Shown: piece after piece, positions 22,069 through 30,478 of the stretch
How the letters are laid out: the number at the start of each line of letters is the position of its first letter
Position numbering within the stretch: the first letter of the stretch is position 1
Source of the DNA: Sneathiella chungangensis
GTDB taxonomy: Bacteria > Pseudomonadota > Alphaproteobacteria > Sneathiellales > Sneathiellaceae
Length of the DNA stretch: 64,000 bases
NCBI RefSeq assembly: GCF_009882935.1
Contig: NZ_WTVA01000001.1
Location: 310,001-374,000, forward strand
Direction: 5' to 3'
The notes under the pieces: model-generated
Seen by the model: only the letters and a program-made list of their open reading frames with translations
Databases searched by the model: none
What the model was told of the DNA's origin: nothing
Made by a program: the position numbers and the translations under genes

Positions 22069-22839
22069 ATGAAACTCTCAGGAAAAACCGCAATCGTCAC
22101 TGGTGCAAGCTCGGGTATCGGACGGGCGATTACCCATCTGTTCGCCCGCGAGGGCGCGCAAATTGTTGCCGCAGCACGCACGGCGGCGGCGCTGGAAAAT
22201 CTCAAATCGGAAATCGGGGCGATAGGCGGAAACATTATCTGCATGTCAGGTGACGTGCAAAGTGAAATCTACAACTCCGCCCTTGTCTCGATGGCCATTG
22301 AACATTTCGGCTCCCTCGATATTGCCGTCAATAATGCGGGAACTCTCGGCGACCTTGGCGAGATTACCGACCTTTCTGTGGAAAGCTGGAGACAGACAAT
22401 TGATACCAACCTGACAAGTGCGTTCTTTGCGGCGAAGTACCAGATACCGGCTCTTCTCGCCTCGGGCGGCGGCAGCATGATCTTCACCGCCAGTTTCGTC
22501 GGCTACACAGTCGCGATGCCAGCGATGTCAGCCTATGCGGCCAGCAAGGCCGGACTCATCGGCTTTGCGCAAAATCTCGCGGTGGAATACGGGCGCAAGG
22601 GCATAAGGGTCAACAGCCTGCTTCCGGGCGGGACGGAAACGCCAATGGGCCAGTCTTTTCTCACCGATGCCGAGACAAGAAAAAAGGTGGAGGAATTGCA
22701 TGGACTGGGCCGGCTTGCAGCACCTGAGGAAATTGCCAGGGCCGCTCTCTTTCTCGCATCCGACTCCGCAAGCTTCGTCACCGGAATTCCCCTTCGCGTC
22801 GACGGCGGAATTTCCATATACCGCGGCGGTTTCAACTGA
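22069..22839 (+). CDS. SDR family oxidoreductase
   Basis: Classical short-chain dehydrogenase/reductase of 256 residues with a Rossmann fold. Cofactor motif TGASSGIG is at residues 11-18, the NNAG structural motif at 88-91 and the catalytic YAASK at 156-160. The C-terminus (VTGIPLRVDGGIS) is typical of family members annotated as 3-oxoacyl-ACP-reductase-like, but the substrate cannot be told. Ribosome site GAAGGAAACTTA precedes the ATG. It is the only plus-strand protein gene in the first 33 kb and lies between two tRNA genes. Confidence 0.93.
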   Translation: MKLSGKTAIVTGASSGIGRAITHLFAREGAQIVAAARTAAALENLKSEIGAIGGNIICMSGDVQSEIYNSALVSMAIEHFGSLDIAVNNAGTLGDLGEITDLSVESWRQTIDTNLTSAFFAAKYQIPALLASGGGSMIFTASFVGYTVAMPAMSAYAASKAGLIGFAQNLAVEYGRKGIRVNSLLPGGTETPMGQSFLTDAETRKKVEELHGLGRLAAPEEIARAALFLASDSASFVTGIPLRVDGGISIYRGGFN

Positions 22840-22900
22840 TATGGGCAATGGTGCGCAATGACCGAACAGCCACTTCAAAATGTCGGTATTTTCGGGGAAA

Positions 22901-22977
22901 TGGTGGGTGATGAGAGATTCGAACTCCCGACCCTCTCGGTGTAAACGAGATGCTCTAACCAGCTGAGCTAATCACCC
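22901..22977 (-). tRNA. tRNA-Val (TAC)
   Basis: Complete cloverleaf: acceptor GGGTGAT with ATCACCC, discriminator A, encoded CCA, T-loop GTTCGAATC and anticodon stem TCTCG/CGAGA around loop TTTACAC, giving anticodon TAC. Confidence 0.97.
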
Positions 22978-23022
22978 AAATCTTAAGCGAGCCCGTGTAT
23001 ATCAACCTACACCGGCAATTGG

Positions 23023-23067
23023 AAGCAAAAAAAACAAAGCCAGATTCAAAATTTTGAATCTGGCTTT
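23023..23067 (-). terminator. Intrinsic terminator of hup
   Basis: Near-perfect hairpin, arms AAAGCCAGATTCAAAA and TTTTGAATCTGGCTTT (23036-23067), followed on the minus strand by a run of T residues. It starts about 25 bases after the hup stop. Confidence 0.9.
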
Positions 23068-23092
23068 CATTTTGGTCTGCAACCCGTTTTGG

Positions 23093-23368
23093 TTACTTGT
23101 TGACCGAGTCTTTCAAGGCTTTGCCAGCTTTGAATTTCGGCTGTTTGGAAGCCGGAATCTTGATCGTTTCGCCAGTGCGAGGGTTGCGGCCTTCAGAGGC
23201 TTTACGTGCAGCAACGCTGAACGTACCAAAGCCCACGAGGCGAACTTCATCACCGCTGCTTAGAGCGCTGGAAACTGCTTCGAGAACCGCGTCAACACTC
23301 TTCCCCGCTTCTGATTTCCCCAGACCTGAAATATCAGCGACTGCGGCAATGAGATCATTCTTATTCAC
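23093..23368 (-). CDS. hup: DNA-binding protein HU
   Basis: Nucleoid protein that binds and bends DNA as a dimer. 91 residues, normal length. The beta-arm signature GFGTFSVAARKASEGRNPRTG begins near residue 46 and includes the Arg-Asn-Pro tip that intercalates into DNA. The start is GTG at 23368 preceded by AAGGGGG. It stands alone between lon and tRNA-Val with its own strong terminator. The HU-alpha versus HU-beta label cannot be assigned in an organism that may have only one. Confidence 0.96.
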   Translation of the reverse strand: MNKNDLIAAVADISGLGKSEAGKSVDAVLEAVSSALSSGDEVRLVGFGTFSVAARKASEGRNPRTGETIKIPASKQPKFKAGKALKDSVNK

Positions 23369-23451
23369 TATAAGCCCCCTTCAATTTAGACTTGAACATA
23401 TCTTATCTATAAATTCGTTTAAGACGGTGGCATACTAGTTTGTCGACTGCT

Positions 23452-23506
23452 CCGGGTCAAAGGGAAAAATCAAGATATCCCCAACTTTTCTGCGGTTTTG
23501 ACCCGG
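23452..23506. repeat. 10-bp inverted repeat between lon and hup
   Basis: CCGGGTCAAA at 23452-23461 and its exact complement TTTGACCCGG at 23497-23506, 35 bases apart. On the plus strand the right arm runs into a T tract, but no plus-strand gene ends here. It lies about 85-140 bases upstream of hup and just downstream of lon. Confidence 0.6.
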
Positions 23507-23519
23507 TTTTTTATAAAAG

Positions 23520-25931
23520 TCAGTGGGTTGTTACACCATCCTCAACTTTTCGCTGAGCCGACGCCCCCGCAAGCTCTTTCGCAAGCTCTTCCTCACTCCA
23601 GTTAAGCGGCACGAGGGGCTTCGTCAGCGCATGTTTCAGCACCTCGGAAACCTCGGATACGGGGATGATTTCGAGACCTTCCTTCACATTGTCCGGAATT
23701 TCCGCGAGATCCTTCTCGTTTTCCTTTGGAATCAGCACCTTCTTGATACCGCCCCGCAAGGCTGCGAGAAGTTTTTCCTTCAATCCGCCGATCGGAAGGA
23801 CGCGGCCGCGCAGGGTAACTTCACCCGTCATCGCGACATCCTTGCGCACCGGAATATTGGTCAGCACGGAAATGATCGAGGTGACCATGGCGACACCGGC
23901 AGACGGGCCATCCTTCGGGGTCGCCCCTTCGGGAACATGGACATGAATATCATGCTTGTCAAAATCGGTCGGCTTCACGCCCATTTCCAGGCAGCGCGAC
24001 TGCACGTAGCTCTTCGCGGCCTGAACAGATTCCTGCATAACATCGCCGAGTTTACCCGTGATTTGCATCCGGCCCTTACCATAGAGCTTGACCGCTTCGA
24101 TCGTCAGCAACTCGCCGCCGACTTCCGTCCAGGCAAGGCCCGTCGTCAGACCGACCTGGTCTATTTCCTCGACCTCACCGAAACGATACCGGCGAACGCC
24201 GGCATAGTCCTTGAGATTATCGGACGTGATCTTCACGGATTTCACGCCGTCCGTAATAATCTGCTTGATCGATTTACGGCACAGCTTTGCGATCTCCCGC
24301 TCCAGGTTACGAACGCCGGCTTCGCGGGCGTAATAGCGGATCAGGTCCCGGATTGCTTCGTCGGTGATCGACCATTCGTCCTTTTTCAGGCCATGCGCCT
24401 TCATCTGTTTTGCGACAAGATGGCGCTTCGCGATTTCCACTTTTTCATCTTCCGTGTAACCGGAAAGATGAATGATTTCCATGCGGTCGCGCAGCGGTCC
24501 CGGCATATTGAGGGAATTTGCCGTACAAATGAACATCACTTCGGAAAGGTCAAACTCGACTTCCAGATAATGATCGGCGAAGGTCGCGTTCTGCTCCGGA
24601 TCCAGCACTTCGAGCAGCGCCGAGGACGGATCGCCGCGGAAATCATTCCCGAGCTTGTCGATCTCGTCAAACAGGAACAGTGGATTGCTGGATTTCGCCT
24701 TTTTCATGGACTGGATGACCTTGCCCGGCATGGAGCCGATATAGGTCCGCCGATGACCGCGAATTTCCGCTTCATCCCGCACGCCGCCAAGGGCAACGCG
24801 CACAAAATTCCGACCCGTCGCCTTGGCGACAGACTTGCCAAGCGAGGTTTTACCGACGCCCGGAGGGCCAACAAGGCAAAGAATGGATCCGCGAATTTTC
24901 TTCATCCGCTGCTGCACGGCGAGATATTCGAGGATGCGTTCCTTGACCTTTTCAAGCCCGTAATGATCGTCATTGAGGATCTTCTCGGCCCGGACCAGAT
25001 CCTTCTTGATCCGTGTCCGCTTGTTCCACGGCAGGCTGGTGATCCAGTCGAGATAATTGCGCACGACCGTTGCTTCCGCGGACATCGGGCTCATGTTCCG
25101 GAGCTTCTTCATCTCCTGATTACATTTTTCGAGCGCTTCCTTGGTGAGCTTCGTCTTGGCGATTTTCTCCTCAAGCTCGGTCAGTTCGTCGCGGCCGTCC
25201 TCGCCTTCGCCGAGTTCCTTCTGGATCGCCTTCATCTGCTCGTTGAGATAATATTCGCGCTGGGTCTTCTCCATCTGGCGCTTGACCCGGCTGCGGATTT
25301 TCTTCTCGACCTGCAGAACGCCGATTTCATCTTCCATCAGCGCATAGACACGCTCCAGCCGTTCCGTCGCGCTTTCGATTTCGAGCAGTTCCTGCTTCTC
25401 GGAAATCTTGAGCGCCATATGCGAGGCCATTGTATCGGCAAGCTTAGACGGCTCGTCAATCTGGTTGAGCGAGACAAGCACTTCCGGCGGAATCTTGCGG
25501 TTCAGCTTCACATATTGCTCGAACTGGGAAATGACGGAGCGCGCAAGCGCTTCCAGTTCCGGCGTGTCGGCGTCTTTTTCCTCAAGAATTTCCGCATGAG
25601 CCTGGAAAAATTCAGGGTTATCGACAAATTTGTCGATCCTTGCCCGCTCGCCGCCCTCGACCAGAACCTTCACGGTTCCGTCAGGAAGCTTCAGAAGCTG
25701 AAGAACCGAGGCAATCGTGCCGACGCGATGGATGTCGTCTTCGCCCGGATCGTCCTGGCTCGCATTTTTCTGCGCCACGAGAAGGATCTGCTTGTCATCC
25801 TTCATCACATCTTCAAGCGCCCGCACGGATTTATCACGTCCGACGAACAGCGGAACGATCATATGCGGGAAAACGACGATATCGCGGAGCGGAAGAACCG
25901 GAAATATCTGGGTACGAGGTGTATCAATCAT
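23520..25931 (-). CDS. lon: Lon ATP-dependent protease
   Basis: Cytoplasmic AAA+ serine protease that degrades damaged proteins and selected regulators. 803 residues: N-terminal substrate domain ([19 protein letters not shown] near residue 11), a coiled-coil linker, an ATPase module with Walker [14 protein letters not shown], and a protease domain with catalytic Ser677 in [10 protein letters not shown] and the partner lysine in the GGLKEK segment near residue 720. All catalytic residues are intact. It follows clpX after a terminator and 110 bases, so it is likely transcribed independently. Confidence 0.98.
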   Translation of the reverse strand: MIDTPRTQIFPVLPLRDIVVFPHMIVPLFVGRDKSVRALEDVMKDDKQILLVAQKNASQDDPGEDDIHRVGTIASVLQLLKLPDGTVKVLVEGGERARIDKFVDNPEFFQAHAEILEEKDADTPELEALARSVISQFEQYVKLNRKIPPEVLVSLNQIDEPSKLADTMASHMALKISEKQELLEIESATERLERVYALMEDEIGVLQVEKKIRSRVKRQMEKTQREYYLNEQMKAIQKELGEGEDGRDELTELEEKIAKTKLTKEALEKCNQEMKKLRNMSPMSAEATVVRNYLDWITSLPWNKRTRIKKDLVRAEKILNDDHYGLEKVKERILEYLAVQQRMKKIRGSILCLVGPPGVGKTSLGKSVAKATGRNFVRVALGGVRDEAEIRGHRRTYIGSMPGKVIQSMKKAKSSNPLFLFDEIDKLGNDFRGDPSSALLEVLDPEQNATFADHYLEVEFDLSEVMFICTANSLNMPGPLRDRMEIIHLSGYTEDEKVEIAKRHLVAKQMKAHGLKKDEWSITDEAIRDLIRYYAREAGVRNLEREIAKLCRKSIKQIITDGVKSVKITSDNLKDYAGVRRYRFGEVEEIDQVGLTTGLAWTEVGGELLTIEAVKLYGKGRMQITGKLGDVMQESVQAAKSYVQSRCLEMGVKPTDFDKHDIHVHVPEGATPKDGPSAGVAMVTSIISVLTNIPVRKDVAMTGEVTLRGRVLPIGGLKEKLLAALRGGIKKVLIPKENEKDLAEIPDNVKEGLEIIPVSEVSEVLKHALTKPLVPLNWSEEELAKELAGASAQRKVEDGVTTH

Positions 25932-26000
25932 TATAGTGCCTTCTGGGACCGGCAGTTTGACATGCCACGGCAGCCGGAGAAAATATGCTGGTCCTGTTTA

Positions 26001-26030
26001 AACAAAAACGGCGGGAAGAGGACTCTTCCC
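26001..26030 (-). terminator. Intrinsic terminator of clpX
   Basis: On the minus strand GGGAAGAG-TC-CTCTTCCC (plus 26013-26030) is followed by GCCGTTTTTGTTT. It begins 11 bases after the clpX stop codon. Confidence 0.85.
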
Positions 26031-26041
26031 ACAACGCCCGA

Positions 26042-27304
26042 CTAGGCGCTACTCGTCGCGTCCTGCCGGTCAGCATATATATGGAGAGGCTGGGTTCCAC
26101 CGTCAACCACCTCCGCATTTATCACAATCTCCTCAACCCCTTCGAGGGACGGCAAATCGTACATCGAATCCAGAAGAATGTTTTCCATGATCGAGCGGAG
26201 ACCACGAGCGCCGGTCTTGCGGATGATCGCTTTTCTGGCGATCGACGTAAGGGCGTCGTCGGTGAATGTCAGATTGATATTCTCCATATCGAACAGGCGC
26301 TGATACTGCTTGACCAGAGCGTTCTTCGGCGTCGTCAGAATTTCAATCAGCGCTTCCTCATCGAGGTTTTCCAGCGTCGCGACAACCGGCAGGCGGCCGA
26401 CAAATTCCGGGATCAAACCGAATTTCAGAAGATCTTCCGGCTCCACATCCTTCAGAGTCTCGCCGACATTGCGGTCTTCTTCCGCCTCGACGGAGGCGCC
26501 GAACCCGATGGAGGTATCCTTGCCGCGCGAGCCGATGATCTTGTCTAGGCCGGCAAAGGCGCCGCCGCAGATGAACAGGATATTCGTCGTATCCACCTGC
26601 AGGAATTCCTGTTGCGGATGTTTCCGTCCGCCCTGTGGCGGCACGGAGGCAACCGTCCCTTCCATGATTTTCAGGAGGGCCTGCTGCACGCCTTCACCGG
26701 ACACATCGCGGGTGATCGACGGATTGTCGGACTTGCGGCTGATCTTGTCGACCTCGTCGATATAGACAATGCCGCGCTGCGCCCGCTCGACATTGTAATC
26801 CGCGGATTGCAGAAGCTTGAGAATGATATTTTCCACATCCTCGCCGACATAACCGGCTTCGGTCAGAGTCGTCGCGTCGGCCATGGTGAAGGGCACGTCA
26901 AGAATGCGGGCCAGCGTCTGCGCCAGTAACGTCTTGCCGCAACCGGTCGGGCCGATCAGCAGAATGTTGGATTTCGCCAGTTCGACATCGTCGGATTTAC
27001 CGCTGTGATGCAACCGCTTGTAATGGTTATGAACAGCGACGGACAGGACCCTTTTCGCATGGAACTGGCCGATCACGTAATCATCCAGAACCTTGCAGAT
27101 TTCCTTCGGTGTCGGAACGCCATCGCTTGTTTTTACCAGCGTGCTCTTATGTTCCTCGCGAATAATATCCATGCACAGTTCGACGCATTCATCGCAAATG
27201 AACACGGTCGGTCCCGCGATCAGCTTTCTCACTTCATGCTGGCTTTTGCCGCAGAAGGAGCAGTACAGGGTGTTTTTCGAATCTCCACCACTTAATTTGG
27301 TCAT
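26042..27304 (-). CDS. clpX: ClpX, ATPase subunit of the ClpXP protease
   Basis: AAA+ unfoldase that feeds substrates to ClpP. 420 residues. The N-terminal zinc-binding domain has Cys15, Cys18, Cys37 and Cys40 (CSFCGK...CDECVELC). Walker [16 protein letters not shown] is near residue 117, and Walker B and sensor motifs follow; the tripeptide IGF that docks on ClpP appears in DTSIGFGAS. In alphaproteobacteria ClpXP drives the cell cycle and is generally essential. 212 bases separate it from clpP, so a separate promoter is likely. Confidence 0.98.
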   Translation of the reverse strand: MTKLSGGDSKNTLYCSFCGKSQHEVRKLIAGPTVFICDECVELCMDIIREEHKSTLVKTSDGVPTPKEICKVLDDYVIGQFHAKRVLSVAVHNHYKRLHHSGKSDDVELAKSNILLIGPTGCGKTLLAQTLARILDVPFTMADATTLTEAGYVGEDVENIILKLLQSADYNVERAQRGIVYIDEVDKISRKSDNPSITRDVSGEGVQQALLKIMEGTVASVPPQGGRKHPQQEFLQVDTTNILFICGGAFAGLDKIIGSRGKDTSIGFGASVEAEEDRNVGETLKDVEPEDLLKFGLIPEFVGRLPVVATLENLDEEALIEILTTPKNALVKQYQRLFDMENINLTFTDDALTSIARKAIIRKTGARGLRSIMENILLDSMYDLPSLEGVEEIVINAEVVDGGTQPLHIYADRQDATSSA

Positions 27305-27516
27305 AGATACTCCAATAGTCCGTTCGACTTCGCATATTAGCCATCGTCTTGGCGGGCGACAACAATTAATGTTTGTCCGGTCGAAATCAATGGCGGCGAA
27401 CCGCGGTTCTCGTCTCGAGGATATATAATATGTAAAATTGACTCAACTTTTCGTTAACAAGACGCAACAAGTCCTTGCTTTACGAAAAAATAATATACCG
27501 GGAAGAGCCGCAGGAT

Positions 27517-28161
27517 TTACTTGGATTTCTTGCTGTCCTCTTCCCCGTCCACCGGGCGCTTTGTCACAACCTCGTCAACCAGTCCGAAGTCTTTCGCTTC
27601 CTCGGCGGTCATGAAGTTATCGCGCTCCATCGAGGCTTCGATCACATCCAGCGGCTGGCCTGTATGCTCAACATAAAGCTTGTTGAGACGTGCCCGGACT
27701 TTCAGGATTTCGCGGGCCTGGATTTCGATATCCGTCGCCTGCCCCTGAGCCCCGCCGGAGGGTTGATGGATCATGATCCGGGCGTTTGGCAGGCTATAGC
27801 GCTTGCCTTTCGTCCCCGCCGTCAGAAGGAAGGATCCCATTGACGCCGCCTGACCGATGCAGACGGTGGCGATATCCGGCTTGATATATTGCATCGTGTC
27901 GTAAATCGCGAGACCGGAGGTCACCACGCCCCCCGGCGAATTGATGTACATATAGATCGGCTTTTTCGGGTTTTCCGCTTCCAGAAACAGAAGCTGCGCC
28001 GTAATAAGGCCTGCCATACCGTCCTGAATTTGCCCGGTCACGAAGATAATCCGTTCTTTCAGAAGGCGCGAGAAAATATCGTATGACCGCTCGCCGCGCG
28101 CCGTCTGCTCTACCACCATCGGGACCAGGTTATTCATGTAGGTGTCAATGACATCAACCAT
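27517..28161 (-). CDS. clpP: ClpP protease subunit
   Basis: Serine peptidase that forms the 14-mer chamber of ClpXP/ClpAP. 214 residues with the catalytic triad Ser107 (GQAASMGS), His132 (IMIHQPSGG) and Asp181 (ERDNFM). The sequence before [17 protein letters not shown] is a short propeptide-like N-terminus. Upstream AAGGAA serves as ribosome site. The basic, Glu/Asp-rich C-terminal tail is slightly longer than in E. coli. Confidence 0.98.
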   Translation of the reverse strand: MVDVIDTYMNNLVPMVVEQTARGERSYDIFSRLLKERIIFVTGQIQDGMAGLITAQLLFLEAENPKKPIYMYINSPGGVVTSGLAIYDTMQYIKPDIATVCIGQAASMGSFLLTAGTKGKRYSLPNARIMIHQPSGGAQGQATDIEIQAREILKVRARLNKLYVEHTGQPLDVIEASMERDNFMTAEEAKDFGLVDEVVTKRPVDGEEDSKKSK

Positions 28162-28183
28162 TCTCGAGTTTCCTTACGTCTAG

Positions 28184-28225
28184 CAGTTGCGCCACGTCAG
28201 CATATAGGTGCGACGAACGCAACTG
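28184..28225. repeat. 8-bp inverted repeat in the clpP leader
   Basis: CAGTTGCG at 28184-28191 and its complement CGCAACTG at 28218-28225, with a 26-base loop, fill most of the tig-clpP gap. No T tract follows on the minus strand, so it does not look like a terminator; it may be a leader structure or protein-binding dyad. Confidence 0.5.
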
Positions 28226-28242
28226 TAAATCGGGTTCGTGGA

Positions 28243-29721
28243 TTATTTCTTCTCAGCCGCCTTCTTTGCCGCCGGCTTTTTGGCCGCCGCTTTTTTTGGA
28301 GCGGCCTTTTTCGGCGTTTCCTTGTCGTCGCCGGAGTCTGCCTTCTTGGCTGGCGCCTTCTTGGCGGCCGCCTTTTTCTTCTTCGGTTTTGCCGCCTCTT
28401 CTTCGTCCGGATCCTTCATCAACTCGTCGACGGAGACTTTTTTCTCGGTAATCGTCGCGAGTTCGGAGATAAAGTCGATGACCTTGTCCTCAAAGATCGG
28501 CGCCCGAAGCTGCGCCTGCATTTCGGGGCGTTTCTGGAACATTTCGAAGATCATCTTCTCCTGGCCCGGATAGTTGCGGGCCTGCGCGATCATCGCCTGA
28601 TTGACCTCGTCCTGGGAGACTTCGATATTGTTGATGCGGCCAACTTCTGCCAGCAACAGTCCCAGCCGCACGCGGCGCTCGGCAATGTTCATATATTCGT
28701 CCCGGAGTTCCTCCTCGGACTGATCCTGGTCCTCAAGCTTCTGTCCGGACTGCTCCAATTCCTGCTCGAACTGCTGCCAGATACTATCGAACTCGCCCTG
28801 TTTCATTCCGGGCGGCACTTCGAAGTCATGCGCCTCTGCCATGGCGTCGAGCATATTGCGCTTCAGTGACTGGCGCGACAGCTGGGCATATTGCTGTTCG
28901 ATCTGTCCGCGAACCGCATCCTTCAGCGCGTCGAGATTATCAAGGCCGAGCTTGGTGGCGAATTCGTCGTTGATTTCGACCTCCGCCGCTTCACGCACCT
29001 CATGAATCTTCACGTCAAACACGGCGTCCTTGCCCGCAAGATGCGCGGCGCCATAATTCTCCGGGAACGTCACCTTGACCGCAACCTCGTCGCCGCCCTT
29101 GGCGCCGATCAGCTGGTCTTCAAATCCGGGAATAAAGCTGTTGGAGCCGAGCTCCAACTGATGCCCTTCGGCAGAACCTCCTTCGAAGGCCTCGCCATCC
29201 ACCTTGCCGACAAAATCGATCAGGAGGGAGTCTCCCTCTTTGGACTTCCGGTTCTTGGCCACTGCAACGAAATTCTTCTGCTGCCCGGCAATTTCCTTCA
29301 GTGCCTCGTCAACCTTGGCGTCCTCGACTTCGGCGACCATCTTTTCCAGTTTGAGCTTGGAAAAATCCATCGGCTTGAAGTCCGGCATGATCTCGACTTC
29401 GAGGGTGAATTCAAGATCCGCGCCTTCATCGAACTTGGTGATTTCGATTTTCGGCTGCTGCGCCGGGCGCAATTCGTTGTCGTCGAGCGCCTTCTGGCTC
29501 ATTTCATTGACAGTCTGTTCAAGGACTTCGCCCATGACGGATTTGCCGAACCGCTGACGCAGAATGGCGAGCGGTACCTTGCCCGGACGGAATCCCGGCA
29601 GTTTTATGTCCGCACCGACCGTCGTCAGTCTTTCCGTAACTTTCGTGTCGATTTCCGCGGCATCAACAACAATGGTAAAATCCCGCTTTAAGCCGTCAGA
29701 ATTAGTCTGTGTAATTTGCAT
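28243..29721 (-). CDS. tig: Trigger factor with a Lys/Ala-rich C-terminal tail
   Basis: Ribosome-bound chaperone and peptidyl-prolyl isomerase for nascent chains. 492 residues compared with about 430 in E. coli. The N-terminal ribosome-binding domain contains the signature LPGFRPGKVP near residue 40, the FKBP-type domain spans about 160-245 and the C-terminal chaperone arms follow. Residues 443-492 are an added low-complexity tail containing 20 lysines and 17 alanines with repeats such as KKAAPKKAAAKK, resembling histone H1-like proteins. The reading frame stays open with normal codon use, so the tail appears real. Confidence 0.97.
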   Translation of the reverse strand: MQITQTNSDGLKRDFTIVVDAAEIDTKVTERLTTVGADIKLPGFRPGKVPLAILRQRFGKSVMGEVLEQTVNEMSQKALDDNELRPAQQPKIEITKFDEGADLEFTLEVEIMPDFKPMDFSKLKLEKMVAEVEDAKVDEALKEIAGQQKNFVAVAKNRKSKEGDSLLIDFVGKVDGEAFEGGSAEGHQLELGSNSFIPGFEDQLIGAKGGDEVAVKVTFPENYGAAHLAGKDAVFDVKIHEVREAAEVEINDEFATKLGLDNLDALKDAVRGQIEQQYAQLSRQSLKRNMLDAMAEAHDFEVPPGMKQGEFDSIWQQFEQELEQSGQKLEDQDQSEEELRDEYMNIAERRVRLGLLLAEVGRINNIEVSQDEVNQAMIAQARNYPGQEKMIFEMFQKRPEMQAQLRAPIFEDKVIDFISELATITEKKVSVDELMKDPDEEEAAKPKKKKAAAKKAPAKKADSGDDKETPKKAAPKKAAAKKPAAKKAAEKK

Positions 29722-29812
29722 GAACGATCGCCCGTCATCTTTAATTTAGCAATAAACGCCTCCCGTGCCATATCGTGACGAGAAGCGCCAGCCCGAAAGC
29801 TTTCTTCAGTGT

Positions 29813-29896
29813 TGGTGCGGGTGGAGGGAATCGAACCCCCACTTCAAAGAAACTGGTACCTAAAACCAGCGCGTCTACCAATTCCGCCACACCCGC
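29813..29896 (-). tRNA. tRNA-Leu (TAG)
   Basis: Class II tRNA with extended variable arm: acceptor GCGGGTG with CACCCGC, discriminator A, encoded CCA, anticodon stem CTGGT/ACCAG around loop TTTAGGT, giving anticodon TAG, and T-loop GTTCGATTC. Lies upstream of tig in the same direction. Confidence 0.96.
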
Positions 29897-30139
29897 GTTT
29901 CAAATTCTTATCCCCGGCGCCCGCAATTTGCTCGGGCACCCCAACGGGGAGCGGCTGTCTATAGCATATGATTTCTTGGATTGACTAGGGGAATTACCGA
30001 TAAAAGGCGAGAAAAGTGGCGAGAAGGGAAAAGCCGGTAATCCGCATCCCGGAATCGACGATGTTTTGGGGATTGGGCAGGCGGGAAGACTTCGACAGCG
30101 GGGCGTTGGAACAGGTCGCTTCAGCCCCGGCACATCGAT
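29897..30139. other. Intergenic region, nothing recognised
   Basis: 243 bases between tRNA-Leu and the next gene. Open frames here look random and have no ribosome site or family likeness. The tRNA-Leu promoter should lie in its left part, but I cannot point to convincing elements. Confidence 0.5.
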
Positions 30140-30385
30140 TTACTGGGCGGCGCGGAAATCCCGTTCAAAAATAGCGAGCGCCAGGACATTCGTTCCCGCA
30201 TGCTCCTGATAGCCGGTGCGCAGCACCGTTTTCTCATAATGCACGTGAGGGATGCCCTGATCGTCATCTTCGATGCGAAGAACTTTCGCCTGTTCCTGGA
30301 GGCTCAGCATCATACGGCGGTAAAAGATATCGCCAGAGGCGATCCGGTCACGCAAACTCTGTTTTCTAAAGAACATGTCACTCAC
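30140..30385 (-). CDS. Small protein of unknown function
   Basis: 81 residues, soluble, charged, no signal peptide or membrane helix. It begins MSDMFFRKQSLRDRIASGD with a GTG at 30385, or at the ATG at 30376 (three codons later) which has GGGTGAG just upstream. The middle has DDDQGIPHVHYE and the end NVLALAIFERDFRAAQ. I do not recognise a family. A terminator-bounded position between the NAD(P)HX repair gene and tRNA-Leu suggests it is transcribed alone. Confidence 0.6.
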   Translation of the reverse strand: MSDMFFRKQSLRDRIASGDIFYRRMMLSLQEQAKVLRIEDDDQGIPHVHYEKTVLRTGYQEHAGTNVLALAIFERDFRAAQ

Positions 30386-30449
30386 CCAAAAAAATATCGG
30401 CTTTTCTACCTATATCCATTTAATAGGGGCAAATCGTAAAAAAACGGTT

Positions 30450-30476
30450 GAAAAATGCGTCGCTTTTTACGCATTT
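30450..30476 (-). terminator. Intrinsic terminator of the nnrD/E gene
   Basis: On the minus strand AAATGCGT / ACGCATTT (plus 30453-30460 with 30469-30476) followed by TTC; it starts three bases after the stop codon. The stem is A/T-rich at its base, so strength is moderate. Confidence 0.7.
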
Positions 30477-30478
30477 CC

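Noticed and set aside
21801-22900. Integrative element next to tRNA-Val
   Set aside because: No integrase gene, no repeat of the tRNA 3' end and only one gene in the interval; kept only as a weak observation about the SDR gene.
23523-26045. Plus-strand open frame of 840 codons opposite lon
   Set aside because: Mirror of lon codon bias; no domain, no ribosome site, and lon on the other strand is complete with all catalytic residues.
28243-28392. Frameshift artefact at the end of tig
   Set aside because: The Lys/Ala tail runs in frame to a stop and shows ordinary codon use; its repeats are of residues rather than exact DNA repeats.
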